From Candidatus Woesearchaeota archaeon (lineage in GTDB: Archaea; Nanobdellota; Nanobdellia; Woesearchaeales; UBA583): a stretch of 64,000 bases of DNA. The notes under the pieces were generated by a model that was given only the letters and a program-made list of their open reading frames with translations, did no database searches and was not told the origin of the DNA. Each line of letters begins with the position of its first letter. The stretch's first letter is position 1. The stretch is from positions 124,001 through 188,000 of the forward strand of contig CP060218.1 of NCBI GenBank assembly GCA_023898345.1, read 5' to 3'. Both the position numbers and the translations under genes were made by a program. Of this stretch, positions 43,817 to 53,550 are shown one piece after another.

Positions 43817-44740
43817 TCACTCTTGAAAATATTTCAAGACTTCTTCTTTATATTTTTGAATAAAAAGAATTTCTCCTTCGTGACTAAATTGCAAATCTTT
43901 TTTCTTTTCAGAGAGGGTTTGTGTTGCTTTGTCATATTCCCAAATTTTATGATTTTTGAACAAGAGATTTTCAAGGGATATTCTTTCTTTTTCTAACATT
44001 TCGTCTAGTGAAAATTCAATCAAGGCTGAGACTTCGCCTTCTTTTTTTTCTTTTTCTAGTTTTTTGCAATGTTTGAGGAAGGCTTCTAGAATTTCTTTTT
44101 TGTTAGTAGGGAGTTTTTTAAAATAAAGGAGTCTGATGCATCCACATTCTTTTTCTTCATTAAATCCGAGACATTTTATCTTTTCAAATTCTTTTAAGGT
44201 GTAGCCTACTTCTTCTGAGCTTTCATCTTCGAGGCATGCAAAAAATGGATTTTTTTTACTGAGGTGCTTTTCTTCAAGGCCGCCACCTGCAAGTTGGAGG
44301 AGAACTTTTCCAGTGCCTACTGTTTTTCCTCCTCTGAGCTGTGAGAGGAAAATAATTTTTCCATCTTCTTCTCTTTTGTATGCAATTAGGATGGCAACTT
44401 GGATGATATTTGGAGAAATTTTTGTAAGGTTTTCTGTACTTATTTTGTTGCTGAGTTCAATGGTTGCAAGTCTGTATGAGTATCTTATAGGCATAATTTC
44501 TATATTGACGGCATTTTCATTCATTTCTCCTATAAAACATGTACTCATCCCATCAAAGAATGGGGTATTTTGTTCTCTTGCTTCTTCTTCTGTTTTTGGT
44601 AATTTAGAAAATGCTTCTTCTCTTATTTTGCAGAGTTTCGGATCGAGTTTATATTTCCCGAGAGAATCTTTATTTCTTTCTTCTTTTCTTATTTTTATTT
44701 TCCAGTTTTTTTCTTCTGGGGCTAAAAGAGCTGTTTCCAT
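43817..44740 (-). CDS. Nudix-like hydrolase, divergent
   Basis: 307 residues. The central segment QLAGGGLEEKHLSKKNPFFA followed by CLEDESSEEVGY follows the Nudix box (G..E ... E..EE.G) but with an insertion between G and the EE part, and D/E in place of the usual Arg. Flanking strands fit a Nudix fold (IIQVAILIAYKREE before it). Substrate unknown, perhaps a nucleoside diphosphate derivative such as ADP-ribose. Divergent from the U32 gene. Confidence 0.6.
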   Translation of the reverse strand: METALLAPEEKNWKIKIRKEERNKDSLGKYKLDPKLCKIREEAFSKLPKTEEEAREQNTPFFDGMSTCFIGEMNENAVNIEIMPIRYSYRLATIELSNKISTENLTKISPNIIQVAILIAYKREEDGKIIFLSQLRGGKTVGTGKVLLQLAGGGLEEKHLSKKNPFFACLEDESSEEVGYTLKEFEKIKCLGFNEEKECGCIRLLYFKKLPTNKKEILEAFLKHCKKLEKEKKEGEVSALIEFSLDEMLEKERISLENLLFKNHKIWEYDKATQTLSEKKKDLQFSHEGEILFIQKYKEEVLKYFQE

Positions 44741-44882
44741 TATTGTTTCTTTGTTCGCATTATATTATAAAGTCTTCTTTTTCAGGTGTTTGTGTATTTG
44801 TTTTATTTTTCCCCTTAAACATATAAACAAAGCTTTGTTAGTAAAAATGATGGTTGTACAGCGTCAACGTAGGAGGGAAGAA

Positions 44883-46217
44883 ATGGAACTTCTTATGCCT
44901 GCAGGCTCACTCGAAAAGGCAAAGTATGCTATAGCATTTGGAGCTGATGCTTTGTACTGTGGAATTCCTATGTTTACTTTACGTGGAAAGTCAAGTATGA
45001 GTATGAATGATTTGCGAGAACTTATGCCTTATGCAAGAGAGCGTAATGTTAAAGTTTATTTTGCCGTGAATATTTTTCCTCATTCTTTCAAATATGAACA
45101 ATTTCTTAAAGATATGAAAATTATGGTTGAAGAACTGAGGCCTGATGCTTTTATTATGGCAGATCCTGGGCTTATTGATTTAACTCAGGAACATTTTCCC
45201 CAAGCTGAGATTCATCTGTCTGTGCAGGCAAATAATGTAAACTGGATGAGTGTACGTTTTTGGCAGAGGCGAGGTTTGACGCGAGTTGTGCTTGCAAGGG
45301 AGCTTACTCTTCCTGAGGTTCAACTTATTCACAAAATGGTGCCGGAAATGGAACTTGAATTTTTCATTCATGGTTCAAACTGCATGGCTTACTCTGGGCG
45401 CTGCCTGCTTTCAAATTATATGAATTACAGAGATTCAAACCAAGGGGTGTGTAATAATGCTTGTCGTTTCAAGTATAAGGCTTACAAGTCTGACAATCCT
45501 GAGTACATAGAGCCTTTACAGAGCGCAGCGTACAAAGAAGTAGAAAAAGGAACGTATTTTGTAGAAGAACAATTACGAAAGGGGGAACTTTATGAAGTGC
45601 AGGAGGACGAAACTGGAACGTATATTTTTAATTCAAAAGATAATTGTATGGCAGAGCACATAGAAAAATTGTATGATGCTGGAGTGTGTTCGTTCAAAGT
45701 GGAGGGGCGAACAAAGTCTGTGTACTATGCTGGTATTGTCGCACGAACATACAGAAAAATTTTTGATCAGATTCTCAATGGGGGAGAACCTGATATTGAC
45801 TGGGCTATTCATGAATTAAACACAACATCAAATAGGGGTTTCATACCCGGATTTTTAGAGGGCAATCCAAAAGAAAATTCAATAGATTATGAAAAGAAAA
45901 CTTCACATCAAACACATCTTTTTGCGGGGATTGTAAGAAAGGTTCATTCTAGTAGTGACAAAGAATCCCTCATTGAAATCGAACCTCGCTCAAAGTTTGA
46001 ACGTGGCGATGAACTTGAATTTGTCATGCCTTTTCCGAGGGAAATTGAGAACTGGAAGGTTGATGCTTTGTACAAGTCTGTAACAGACGGAGAAAATAAA
46101 GAATTAGAAAGTGTTTCAGGAGGACTCGAACACAATGTTCTTCTCAAAGTTCCTTTCAAAGTAGAAGATGAATTTTGTTTGATTCGTCGCAAGCTCAAAG
46201 ATGGCGAACAGACCTGA
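44883..46217 (+). CDS. U32-family protein, TrhP-like (tRNA hydroxylation)
   Basis: 444 residues from the ATG at 44883 (MELLMPAGSLEKAKYAIAFG). The start is fixed by a strong Shine-Dalgarno aggaggg at 44871-44877; ATGs at 44848/44851 are alternatives after a TATA-like element at about 44818. Typical U32 motifs are FGADALYCG, VQANNVNW and the Cys-containing GRCLLSNYMNYRDSNQGVC, then NNACRFKY. In bacteria TrhP/YegQ uses prephenate to make 5-hydroxyuridine in tRNA. Function here by family only. Confidence 0.85.
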   Translation: MELLMPAGSLEKAKYAIAFGADALYCGIPMFTLRGKSSMSMNDLRELMPYARERNVKVYFAVNIFPHSFKYEQFLKDMKIMVEELRPDAFIMADPGLIDLTQEHFPQAEIHLSVQANNVNWMSVRFWQRRGLTRVVLARELTLPEVQLIHKMVPEMELEFFIHGSNCMAYSGRCLLSNYMNYRDSNQGVCNNACRFKYKAYKSDNPEYIEPLQSAAYKEVEKGTYFVEEQLRKGELYEVQEDETGTYIFNSKDNCMAEHIEKLYDAGVCSFKVEGRTKSVYYAGIVARTYRKIFDQILNGGEPDIDWAIHELNTTSNRGFIPGFLEGNPKENSIDYEKKTSHQTHLFAGIVRKVHSSSDKESLIEIEPRSKFERGDELEFVMPFPREIENWKVDALYKSVTDGENKELESVSGGLEHNVLLKVPFKVEDEFCLIRRKLKDGEQT

Positions 46218-46231
46218 AGCTGATTTTTTTA

Positions 46232-46954
46232 TTATTCTCTTTTAGCTTTAAAACAATATTGTTCATAACTTACTTCCTTCGACAAAATGGGGTACACATA
46301 TTCCCCTTCACTTCTTGTCAAAGAAAAATCCTTTAGAGACTTCTTTTTTTTCATCGTTCCTAGACAAAAATAAGAGTCTGGAAAACAGACTTTTCTTTTT
46401 CTTTCCTGAATAAGTTCGAGATTAGCAAAGAATGAAAGAAGTACATTTTCTCCTCTTTTTATGGCATGTTTCATTCCACTTGCAACAGAAATTTCAAGGG
46501 ACACAGCAGAGTTAAATTGGAAAATCAAAGAAAATCTAGCATTTGGAATAAAAACTCTTTTCTTAATAAAAAATAAATCTAAAAAACCTGTTTTTTTCAA
46601 TTCCTGATTTACATAAATTAAAAACGGAGCAGTCTTTGACGTTGTGGAATGCAAATCAATAACATAGTCAAATTTTTCTAATTCCCTTTTGATAATCTTT
46701 GTAAGATTTCCTTCACAAGACTTTGAATCCTTAGAAAAAGCTCTATTCAAGTCCTCATCAATAAAACGTTTTTTCTGAGTAAAAGCTTGAGGATGAACAA
46801 GATAAAAAGAAATTTCTCCTTTCAAGAGATGCAGTTTTTTCAATCTTCTAAACACATTCAATGAATAACTTTCATCTCCATGAACACACGCCAAAATGGC
46901 AATCTTTGGACCAGATAATCCTGAGTCAATAGTTCGCAGTAATTTCATTTTCAA
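46232..46954 (-). CDS. Succinylglutamate desuccinylase/aspartoacylase-family zinc enzyme
   Basis: 240 residues. Zinc ligands in CVHGDE (variant of HGNE), the arginine site DEDLNRAF, and the third ligand in YVIDLHST, with the Glu in VSLEISVASG. This is the M14-like AstE/AspA family that cleaves N-acyl groups from amino acids. The actual substrate is unknown. Just upstream on the minus strand is the AT-rich island. Confidence 0.85.
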   Translation of the reverse strand: MKMKLLRTIDSGLSGPKIAILACVHGDESYSLNVFRRLKKLHLLKGEISFYLVHPQAFTQKKRFIDEDLNRAFSKDSKSCEGNLTKIIKRELEKFDYVIDLHSTTSKTAPFLIYVNQELKKTGFLDLFFIKKRVFIPNARFSLIFQFNSAVSLEISVASGMKHAIKRGENVLLSFFANLELIQERKRKVCFPDSYFCLGTMKKKKSLKDFSLTRSEGEYVYPILSKEVSYEQYCFKAKRE

Positions 46955-47056
46955 AGTTTAACTTAAAAAATTTGGAAGCAAAGGAATCGAACCTTCAAAT
47001 TCCCATCATGAAGAAAAGTAAAACAAAAAAATTATTGACGCCAAGAAAAAAAGAAA

Positions 47057-47102
47057 GAAAAAAGAGAAAAAGAATCCATAAGAACTTTCTTTTTCTTTTT
47101 TC
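47057..47102. other. Long purine/pyrimidine hairpin next to the island
   Basis: A left arm gaaaaaagagaaaaagaa (47057-47074) pairs with ttctttttcttttttc (47087-47102) with a 2-nt bulge. It could be a terminator (T-rich arm) or a structural end. It lies 22 bp outside the left direct repeat. Confidence 0.5.
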
Positions 47103-47124
47103 TTATAAGTTTTCTCATTTTACA

Positions 47125-47143
47125 CAATGACGAGACAAAGCTT
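47125..47143 (+). repeat. 19-bp direct repeat, left copy
   Basis: caatgacgagacaaagctt, identical to 53551-53569. Neither flank matches, so the repeat ends sharply at 19 bp. Confidence 0.85.
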
Positions 47144-47262
47144 CTAACAGTGAAGTTAAGCTAAAGTATTTCTTTACATTAAATAAAATTCTTAAAAATA
47201 AACTTCTAGGTTGATTATTGAACTAAGCTAAAACATAAATAAAAATCATAATTATTTCATTC

Positions 47263-48453
47263 ATGCTAAAAAAAATAAAAGGAGAAACAATTAACTATAT
47301 TTTTGAAAAAATTGAAAAAGATAATGAAATTACCTATTTGATTAATTTACTTATAAACGGAACAAAAATAAATGAATTCTTTGAAATGCAGGAACACAAC
47401 TGCTGTATTGATGCACCTGTTTTATATCATTCTTACAAATACTTTGAGAATAAGAAGAATGGTTCTTTTAATGGGAGATTTTTTATTTTAGTTTGTGGTT
47501 GTGGAGACGCAGGGTGTGGGGGTTATTATAAGGGAGTCCTTATTTCAAAGAACGATAAAGAAATAATGCTAAAGTTTGATGAAGATTGGCAAAAAGAACA
47601 AATAATCCTGAAACTCTCTCAAAATGAATTTAATAAAGTTAACTTGCAATTTTATGACTTTGTTAAAAATCTTCCTAAGAGTTCACAAAGCATAAATATT
47701 TCATGTTTGGGAAGTCCAAACTCCTGTTTGAACTGGATGAATAATGAGTTTAGGTGGCAACCACAAGAAAAGATAGAGAACTTCTATGAAAATAAAAGGG
47801 AAAAACTTATTGAAAAAATAAAAATAATCTTAAGAGAGTCTGAGAAAGAAGGAATTATCAGTCCAACTGAAGAAATCCTAACTTGGTATAACGAGGACGA
47901 GGGGATGGAATCTGAGGAATATTTTTCTAAAATTGCAAAATTTTTAGCAAAGCGTACAATTATGCAGAAATCAAAGTTATTAGTTGTAAAGTACAAAAAG
48001 GATGAATGTAAAGATATAAAGTGGAATTATGAGACTTTTTTACAGAACTTTTTGAATTCTTTAAGAAGAATTGATGTCCGTGTCAAAAAGATAACTCTTA
48101 ACGAGAAAGAATTTGAAGATATTCTATTAAAAAAAGGGAGTGAGAAGGATGAACTTCTTAAAAAATATTATACAAAGAATGAAAATAATTCATTACATGA
48201 TGCTCTAGAAAGAAAGGATTTGAAGCTATCTGTTGAATGTTATGATAAAAAGTATGAATGTATAATAAGGAATAACTTTAACTATGTGGATATTAAACCT
48301 ATCCTAAAAATATGTAATAGTATTTTAAGTGATTATGGTAATAATTCTAAATTCGTTAAGTTAGAAGCTGAGAAAGAAGTTTTTATATTTTTGTTGAGAC
48401 CAAATCAATTAACTGCTATACAAAAAATTTGGAATAATTCTAAGTCAAAATAA
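47263..48453 (+). CDS. Hypothetical protein with CGCGDAGCGG motif
   Basis: 396 residues, soluble. The N-terminal third has cysteine-rich FILVCGCGDAGCGGYYKGV and, before it, EHNCCIDAP; short CxCGxxGC motifs are seen in some immunity-like and stress-island proteins and may bind metal. The C-terminal two thirds are helical and charged. Family not recognised. First gene inside the island. Confidence 0.7.
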   Translation: MLKKIKGETINYIFEKIEKDNEITYLINLLINGTKINEFFEMQEHNCCIDAPVLYHSYKYFENKKNGSFNGRFFILVCGCGDAGCGGYYKGVLISKNDKEIMLKFDEDWQKEQIILKLSQNEFNKVNLQFYDFVKNLPKSSQSINISCLGSPNSCLNWMNNEFRWQPQEKIENFYENKREKLIEKIKIILRESEKEGIISPTEEILTWYNEDEGMESEEYFSKIAKFLAKRTIMQKSKLLVVKYKKDECKDIKWNYETFLQNFLNSLRRIDVRVKKITLNEKEFEDILLKKGSEKDELLKKYYTKNENNSLHDALERKDLKLSVECYDKKYECIIRNNFNYVDIKPILKICNSILSDYGNNSKFVKLEAEKEVFIFLLRPNQLTAIQKIWNNSKSK

Positions 48454-48458
48454 ATCTG

Positions 48459-48668
48459 TTACGTATGTTCATCTCCTTCAGTGAGGTTTTGGGATTGTGG
48501 GGGTAGAAGAATATTAAATTTTCGTTTGAAAAAATTCTTGGCTGTCTTTAGACCGAGAATGAATTGGGTAGATAATTTGTACAGAAATTTTGGCGTATTC
48601 ATTTGAAACTTTGTAGAATCCTCTTCTTTTAAGAATGGGGAGTCTGGATTTTCCAAAATTTCAGTCAA
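48459..48668 (-). pseudogene. Possible fragment, 69 codons
   Basis: A TTG-started frame (TEILENPDSPFLKEEDSTKF and later NTPKFLYKLSTQFILGLKTA) that stays open upstream to a TGA inside the neighbouring gene. It has higher GC than its neighbours. It may be the C-terminal remnant of an older gene, or a small gene downstream of 48677-49234. Weak call. Confidence 0.3.
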
Positions 48669-48676
48669 TTGGATGC

Positions 48677-49234
48677 TTAGGGTTTCTGAGTAATATATTT
48701 TTCAAAGTTATTTTGTTCAATCATGTTTTTTAGCTTCTTTTTCAAATTTCTATAATATGTATTTCCCTTCTCACCTTCTTTGATGTCTTTGCAGATTTGA
48801 TTTATTATATTGTTTATTTCATTAATAAAAATTGAATAGAATGCATCTCTATCTATGTTAAATATGAAGGTTGTTTGCTCTAGGGTTTTATTATCTTCAA
48901 TCTTAGTGTCTCTCTTAGTTCTAATGGATACTTTCTTCTCAGGTATATTTTCAAATAGAATTCCTTGAGAACCACATCCGAAATAGTATTTTGATATATT
49001 CTTGTCTAACATACTATCGATTATATCAGTAATGCATGTATTGTAAGGAAAATCTTCTATCATATATTTATCAAAAAAATAGTATATACTATATCCAGAC
49101 TCATATCTTGATTCTTCTCTAAGTTTTTTTGGTTCCAGAAGTTCAACTTTTTTATTTATTTGGTTGGCAACTTGAGTATAAATTTTCATATCAAATTTTT
49201 TTACGTCAAATACTTCTTCAATTTGTTTTATCAT
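48677..49234 (-). CDS. Hypothetical protein, 185 residues
   Basis: Soluble, mixed alpha/beta, AT-rich codons (Ile, Asn and Lys in plenty). Segments: SGYSIYYFFDKYMIEDFPYN and YYFGCGSQGILFENIPEK. Not recognised. Divergent from the exporter operon; the TATA-rich 49235-49346 spacer serves both. Confidence 0.65.
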   Translation of the reverse strand: MIKQIEEVFDVKKFDMKIYTQVANQINKKVELLEPKKLREESRYESGYSIYYFFDKYMIEDFPYNTCITDIIDSMLDKNISKYYFGCGSQGILFENIPEKKVSIRTKRDTKIEDNKTLEQTTFIFNIDRDAFYSIFINEINNIINQICKDIKEGEKGNTYYRNLKKKLKNMIEQNNFEKYITQKP

Positions 49235-49310
49235 CTGTATTTGGGAATCTTAATTATAATTATAATTTCTACTTATAAGAATTAATTAGATTTCTTAAAA
49301 CTATGTTAGG

Positions 49311-49325
49311 GTTTATATATAAATA
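49311..49325 (+). promoter_or_regulatory. TATA box of the exporter operon
   Basis: gtttatatataaata lies about 22-36 bp before the ATG at 49347 and fits an archaeal TATA box well. Confidence 0.65.
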
Positions 49326-49346
49326 GATTTAAAACCAACTTATTAT

Positions 49347-50492
49347 ATGGTTAGAAAATCAATACCAATAATGATATTTATATTAATGATTTTTAGTATA
49401 AATAGTTCTTTTGCATTAGATACAATTGGACCTAATATTCAAATTGTAAAAAATGAAATAACTCCTGAACCAGTTGAACCAGGAAATGACATTACATTAA
49501 AAGTAATGATAACTAATTCAGGTGATGAGTTAGCAGAAAATATTAATATTAATCCTCAAATAACTTCTCCTTTCTATTTTAAGAAAAGTGATTTCAATAA
49601 ACAAGATTTTGCAATTTGTGGTGGTTGTTCTTATGATGCTACATATTATTTATCAGTTAACTCTGATACTATTAGTGGAACCTATCCCTTGATATTTAAT
49701 ATAGAATATGAAGATGGACTAACAAAAGAAGAAACAATACTTATAAAAGTAATTGGAGTTCCAGATATTGTAATTGATTATAATAAAGAAGAAATACAAT
49801 ATCCTGATGAGAATTTTGAAATAAAATTATCTATTGATAATATTGGAACAGGAAATGCAAGAAATATTAAACTTAATTCATTATCAGAAGATTTTTTACT
49901 TATTGGAACCCAAACAAAAGTTATCAATGAGATAAATGCTGACAACCAAAAAGAGATTAAATTAACTTTTCAATCAAATTCAAATCTTAATTCAGGATTA
50001 TATAAAATACCATTTGAAATAACATATTTAGATGAGTTAGGTAATGAATTAACAAAAGAATATTCTGTATCAATTAACATAAAAGATACTTCATCACTTG
50101 TTTTACAAAACTTAAAAGTTGAAAATTATCAAACTAATATTTTTGATGAAATTATAATTACCGGAATTGTAGAAAATAATGGAGAAGGAAAAGCAGAAAA
50201 TGTATATGCTTATATTGAAACTAATTTAGAGGGTTATGATAAATCTTTTATTGGTTCATTAAAAGCAGATGAAGATAGTCCAATACAATTCAAATTAAAA
50301 TCAACATCAAGTGGTGATTTTCCTATAAAACTTATAATTACTTATGAAGATGACAAAGGAGTTCATACATTAGAAGAAACTTTTGAAGTTAAAGTTACAA
50401 AACCTACAAGTAGATTATATACTATAATTGGAATTGTATTGTTGTTTGGAGTATTTATTATAGCAAGACATTATATGAAAAGAAAAAAATGA
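49347..50492 (+). CDS. Membrane-anchored CARDB/S-layer-like protein of the exporter
   Basis: 381 residues. Signal peptide (SIPIMIFILMIFSINSSFAL), three repeats of an Ig-like CARDB/NEW3 fold (for example EPGNDITLKVMITNSGDELA, ENFEIKLSIDNIGTGNARNI, FDEIIITGIVENNGEGKAEN), and a C-terminal membrane helix with basic tail (MKRKK). Overlaps the permease start by 4 bp (ATGA). Archaeal MacB-like cassettes often include such a COG1361-type protein, which may act as a periplasmic-side partner in place of a membrane fusion protein. Confidence 0.8.
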   Translation: MVRKSIPIMIFILMIFSINSSFALDTIGPNIQIVKNEITPEPVEPGNDITLKVMITNSGDELAENININPQITSPFYFKKSDFNKQDFAICGGCSYDATYYLSVNSDTISGTYPLIFNIEYEDGLTKEETILIKVIGVPDIVIDYNKEEIQYPDENFEIKLSIDNIGTGNARNIKLNSLSEDFLLIGTQTKVINEINADNQKEIKLTFQSNSNLNSGLYKIPFEITYLDELGNELTKEYSVSINIKDTSSLVLQNLKVENYQTNIFDEIIITGIVENNGEGKAENVYAYIETNLEGYDKSFIGSLKADEDSPIQFKLKSTSSGDFPIKLIITYEDDKGVHTLEETFEVKVTKPTSRLYTIIGIVLLFGVFIIARHYMKRKK

Positions 50493-51697
50493 AAAAAATT
50501 GACTTACACTCATTAAAAACTACATTTTTCCTTGCTTGGAAAAATATTGTTGCAAGTAAAAAGACATTAGTTGTAATTATACTTGTATTATCATTGAGTT
50601 TTTTGAGTATTACATTTTTTTCAGCAATTATTGATGGTTTAGGTTATGCCTTTGAAGATAAATCAATAAATACAATTACAGGACATTTAACTATTGAACC
50701 AAATGATGATGAAACATATATTGAAAACCCTGATGAAATAATAAAAAAAATAAGAAGACTTGATGGAGTGTATGCAAGTTCAAGAATAGAAAAAGGAGTA
50801 TCTGTTACTGATATGGATACAATTGTTAGTGGTCAAGCACTTTTTGTAGATATAAATGATGAAGATAAAGTATCAATTTTTTCAGAAAATATTATTGAAG
50901 GGATAAGACTTACTAAAAATGTTGAAGATGAGATTATTATTGGTTCAGATTTAGTTAAGAAATATGCATCAGAAGATGATAATAAAAAACGATTAGATGT
51001 AAATGTTGGAGATAAAATAACTCTGCAATTTAACAATGGAGTTTCAAAAGAATATAAAATAAGAGGAATATATAGAACTAATTCTGCTTTTAGTGATGGG
51101 TATATTTTAATGAATAAACAAGAATATGAAAAAGTATTTAATGAAAATTCAAATATAGCATCATCTATATTAGTTAAATTACCCCAAAGAGGATTAGAAG
51201 AAGAATATAAATACAAATTAGTAGAACTTGGTATTAATGAACAAATAAATTCTTGGGAAACTAAAATTGGTAAAATTAGACAATTTACATCATCTCTTGA
51301 AATTACTAATAAGATAACTGGTGCAATAGGTCTTATTACTACATTTGCTACAATTTATATTATTATTTTCATTAATGTAATGACAAAAAGAAAACAAATA
51401 GGGATTTTAAAAGCAGTTGGAATTAAAAAAAATATTATACTTGGTTCATATATAATTCAATCATTAGTTTATGCAGTATTAGGTGTTTTAGTTGGAATTA
51501 TAATTATTAAAATTTTAATGTTGTATTTTGCATCAAATCCTTTGAAGATGCCAATTGGTGATGTTTACCCATTAATTGATTTAAATAAATTACTTGTAGC
51601 ATCAGCATCAATTATAGTTGCATCACTTATGGCTGGATATTTTCCTTCAAAGAAAGCAACAGAAGATAATATTTTAGATGCAATATTTGGTGGTTAA
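50489..51697 (+). CDS. ABC transporter permease, MacB/FtsX type
   Basis: 402 residues. First membrane helix about 22-50, a large outside domain (MacB-PCD like, about 55-265), then three membrane helices (about 273-300, 325-350, 365-388). The order is that of MacB, LolC and FtsX. These proteins do not form a channel but work by mechanical transmission to extracytoplasmic parts. Partner ATPase 2 bp downstream. Confidence 0.88.
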   Translation: MKKIDLHSLKTTFFLAWKNIVASKKTLVVIILVLSLSFLSITFFSAIIDGLGYAFEDKSINTITGHLTIEPNDDETYIENPDEIIKKIRRLDGVYASSRIEKGVSVTDMDTIVSGQALFVDINDEDKVSIFSENIIEGIRLTKNVEDEIIIGSDLVKKYASEDDNKKRLDVNVGDKITLQFNNGVSKEYKIRGIYRTNSAFSDGYILMNKQEYEKVFNENSNIASSILVKLPQRGLEEEYKYKLVELGINEQINSWETKIGKIRQFTSSLEITNKITGAIGLITTFATIYIIIFINVMTKRKQIGILKAVGIKKNIILGSYIIQSLVYAVLGVLVGIIIIKILMLYFASNPLKMPIGDVYPLIDLNKLLVASASIIVASLMAGYFPSKKATEDNILDAIFGG

Positions 51698-51699
51698 AA

Positions 51700-52407
51700 A
51701 TGAAAAATAATAATATTATAATTAAAGCAAATAATCTTGAAAGAGTATATGATAATGGTAAAATTAAAACTATTGCTCTAAAAGATGTAAGTTTAGAAAT
51801 TAATGAAGGTGAATTTGTAGCAATTATGGGACCAAGTGGAAGTGGGAAATCAACAATTTTACACCAATTAGGATTACTTGATAATCCAACAAATGGTAAA
51901 TTGATAATTGATAATGATAATGTATTAGAATTAAATGAAGAACAAAGAACAAGATTTAGATTAGAGAAATTAGGTTATGTGTTTCAATCATATAATTTAA
52001 TTCCTGAACTTACAACAATTGAAAATGTATATGTTACTGCAATGGCACTTGGTGTTTCAAAAGAAGAATATATTAAAAATGCAATGGAAGTTTTGAAAAA
52101 TGTTGGTCTTGAAAATAGAGAATATCATCTACCTTCTGAATTATCAGGTGGTCAGCAACAAAGAGTTAGTATTGCAAGAGCATTAGTAAATAAACCTAAA
52201 ATATTATTCGCTGATGAACCAACAGCAAATCTTGATAGGGATAGTTCAGATAATATTGTAAATTTATTTAGAAAATTAAACAAAGACTTTGGTCAAACAA
52301 TTGTTATGGTAACTCACGAACTTGAAGAAGGTGAAAAAGCAGATAGGATTATTTGGGTCAAAGATGGATTATTAGATAAAGATAGAATTAAAAAGAATAA
52401 ACATTAG
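51700..52407 (+). CDS. ABC transporter ATP-binding protein, MacB/LolD type
   Basis: 235 residues. Walker A GPSGSGKST, Q-loop FQSYNLIPELT, signature LSGGQQQR, Walker B ILFADEPT and H-loop VTHE, all intact. The spacing and the ANLD after Walker B fit the LolD/MacB subfamily. It powers the 50489 permease. Confidence 0.93.
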   Translation: MKNNNIIIKANNLERVYDNGKIKTIALKDVSLEINEGEFVAIMGPSGSGKSTILHQLGLLDNPTNGKLIIDNDNVLELNEEQRTRFRLEKLGYVFQSYNLIPELTTIENVYVTAMALGVSKEEYIKNAMEVLKNVGLENREYHLPSELSGGQQQRVSIARALVNKPKILFADEPTANLDRDSSDNIVNLFRKLNKDFGQTIVMVTHELEEGEKADRIIWVKDGLLDKDRIKKNKH

Positions 52408-52419
52408 AGTATATTAAAG

Positions 52420-53031
52420 ATGAGTAATTTAAAGTATATTAAACTTCAAGTTGAAATACCTAAAAGTATTTGGATATATAAGATTAGTAAAGAGTTCCCA
52501 GAAGAAATTATTACTTTAAATTACTCTAACCCATTATCTGAAACAAGAAGACAAGTATTTTTATCAACAATTTCAAAGAAAAGTATCAAAGAAATTTATT
52601 TTAAACTTAATAAAGAAAAACAAATAAAAGATTTAGAAATGTTTGGAGATAATATAAAATTAATTTTCCAACTTAATTTTTTACAAAAGATTATACATCA
52701 AAAACTAACTATAATATTTCCAGTTACTATTCACGATGGTTATGCTACAATAGAAATCTTTGCTGATGAAAGTCAAATAAAATTATTTGAAAAAGTATTT
52801 GGAAAGATTAAGATATTAAAAATCTCTGATGAAATTAATAAAAAGGAAAACTTAACATTAAAACAAAAAGAAATTTTAGAAACTGCTTATATGCTCGGGT
52901 TTTTTTCATATCCAAGAAAAATTTCATTAACACAGCTTGCAAAACATCTTAAAATATCAAAAGCAACCTTATCAGAAAATTTAAGAGTTGCTGAAAATAA
53001 AATTATCTCTAATTTATTTTTAGAAAAATAG
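52420..53031 (+). CDS. HTH_10 (Bat-type) transcription regulator
   Basis: 203 residues. The C-terminal 55 residues are the bacterio-opsin-activator HTH: LTLKQKEILETAYMLGFFSY, then PRKISLTQLAKHLKISKATL and SENLRVAENKI. The N-terminal part is a ligand-sensing-like alpha/beta domain without a known fold. It follows the ABC ATPase by 12 bp and probably controls the exporter operon. Confidence 0.88.
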   Translation: MSNLKYIKLQVEIPKSIWIYKISKEFPEEIITLNYSNPLSETRRQVFLSTISKKSIKEIYFKLNKEKQIKDLEMFGDNIKLIFQLNFLQKIIHQKLTIIFPVTIHDGYATIEIFADESQIKLFEKVFGKIKILKISDEINKKENLTLKQKEILETAYMLGFFSYPRKISLTQLAKHLKISKATLSENLRVAENKIISNLFLEK

Positions 53032-53258
53032 TTTTTTCTGCAAAACTACTAAGGCTCAAGCTAAGGTTATTTGGGATTTTTGCCCCAGTTTATAAATAAC
53101 AGAGCTAAAATATATAAATTAATTGTTATTGACCATTAGTATTACTATAAAAGCACTTTGCTTTAATAGGCAAAAATTAGGGGGAATTTAATTTAATGAG
53201 TTAATCATTAATTATTATTTAATTATTGTGGATTTCAAAAAATTAGCGATACCAAAAT

Positions 53259-53369
53259 TTATTTACTAACTTTTGGCATCTGAGGATGTTTTTCTAAACA
53301 CTCTTTGAAAATTTTGAAGGTTTTTCTATAATTCTCTATAAAATTTTTACCTCTAAAATTCTTATTTCT
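53259..53369 (-). pseudogene. C-terminal gene remnant in the island
   Basis: Minus-strand frame of 36 codons reading NFIENYRKTFKIFKECLEKH, then PQMPKVSK and a stop. It is closed by stops upstream and has no start. The rest of the 53032-53595 gap is AT-rich, with several TATA-like strings and no other gene that I can support. Confidence 0.3.
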
Positions 53370-53550
53370 TTAACTAAGTATTATACTACTGTGCTCTGCT
53401 CCGCTTGGGACATGCATGTTTAAGTGCTTTATTTACATTCCGAATGAATACACATAGGTGGCCATTCCCTCAGCTACGAAGAAGGAGAAGGATTTTCAAC
53501 ATTAGAGTACTTACCTCTAAAGTCTTCTCTTACGGAGATTTATGGGGGGT

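Noticed and set aside
44313..44882. Long N-terminal extension of the U32 protein
   Set aside because: It is the opposite strand of the Nudix-like gene, and a clear Shine-Dalgarno fixes the start at 44883.
46971..46991. tRNA T-arm-like string ggaagcaaaggaatcgaacc (minus strand GGTTCGATTCC)
   Set aside because: No 5' acceptor half, D-arm or anticodon stem can be found upstream on the minus strand; the acceptor would also start with U. Probably chance or a decayed remnant near the island.
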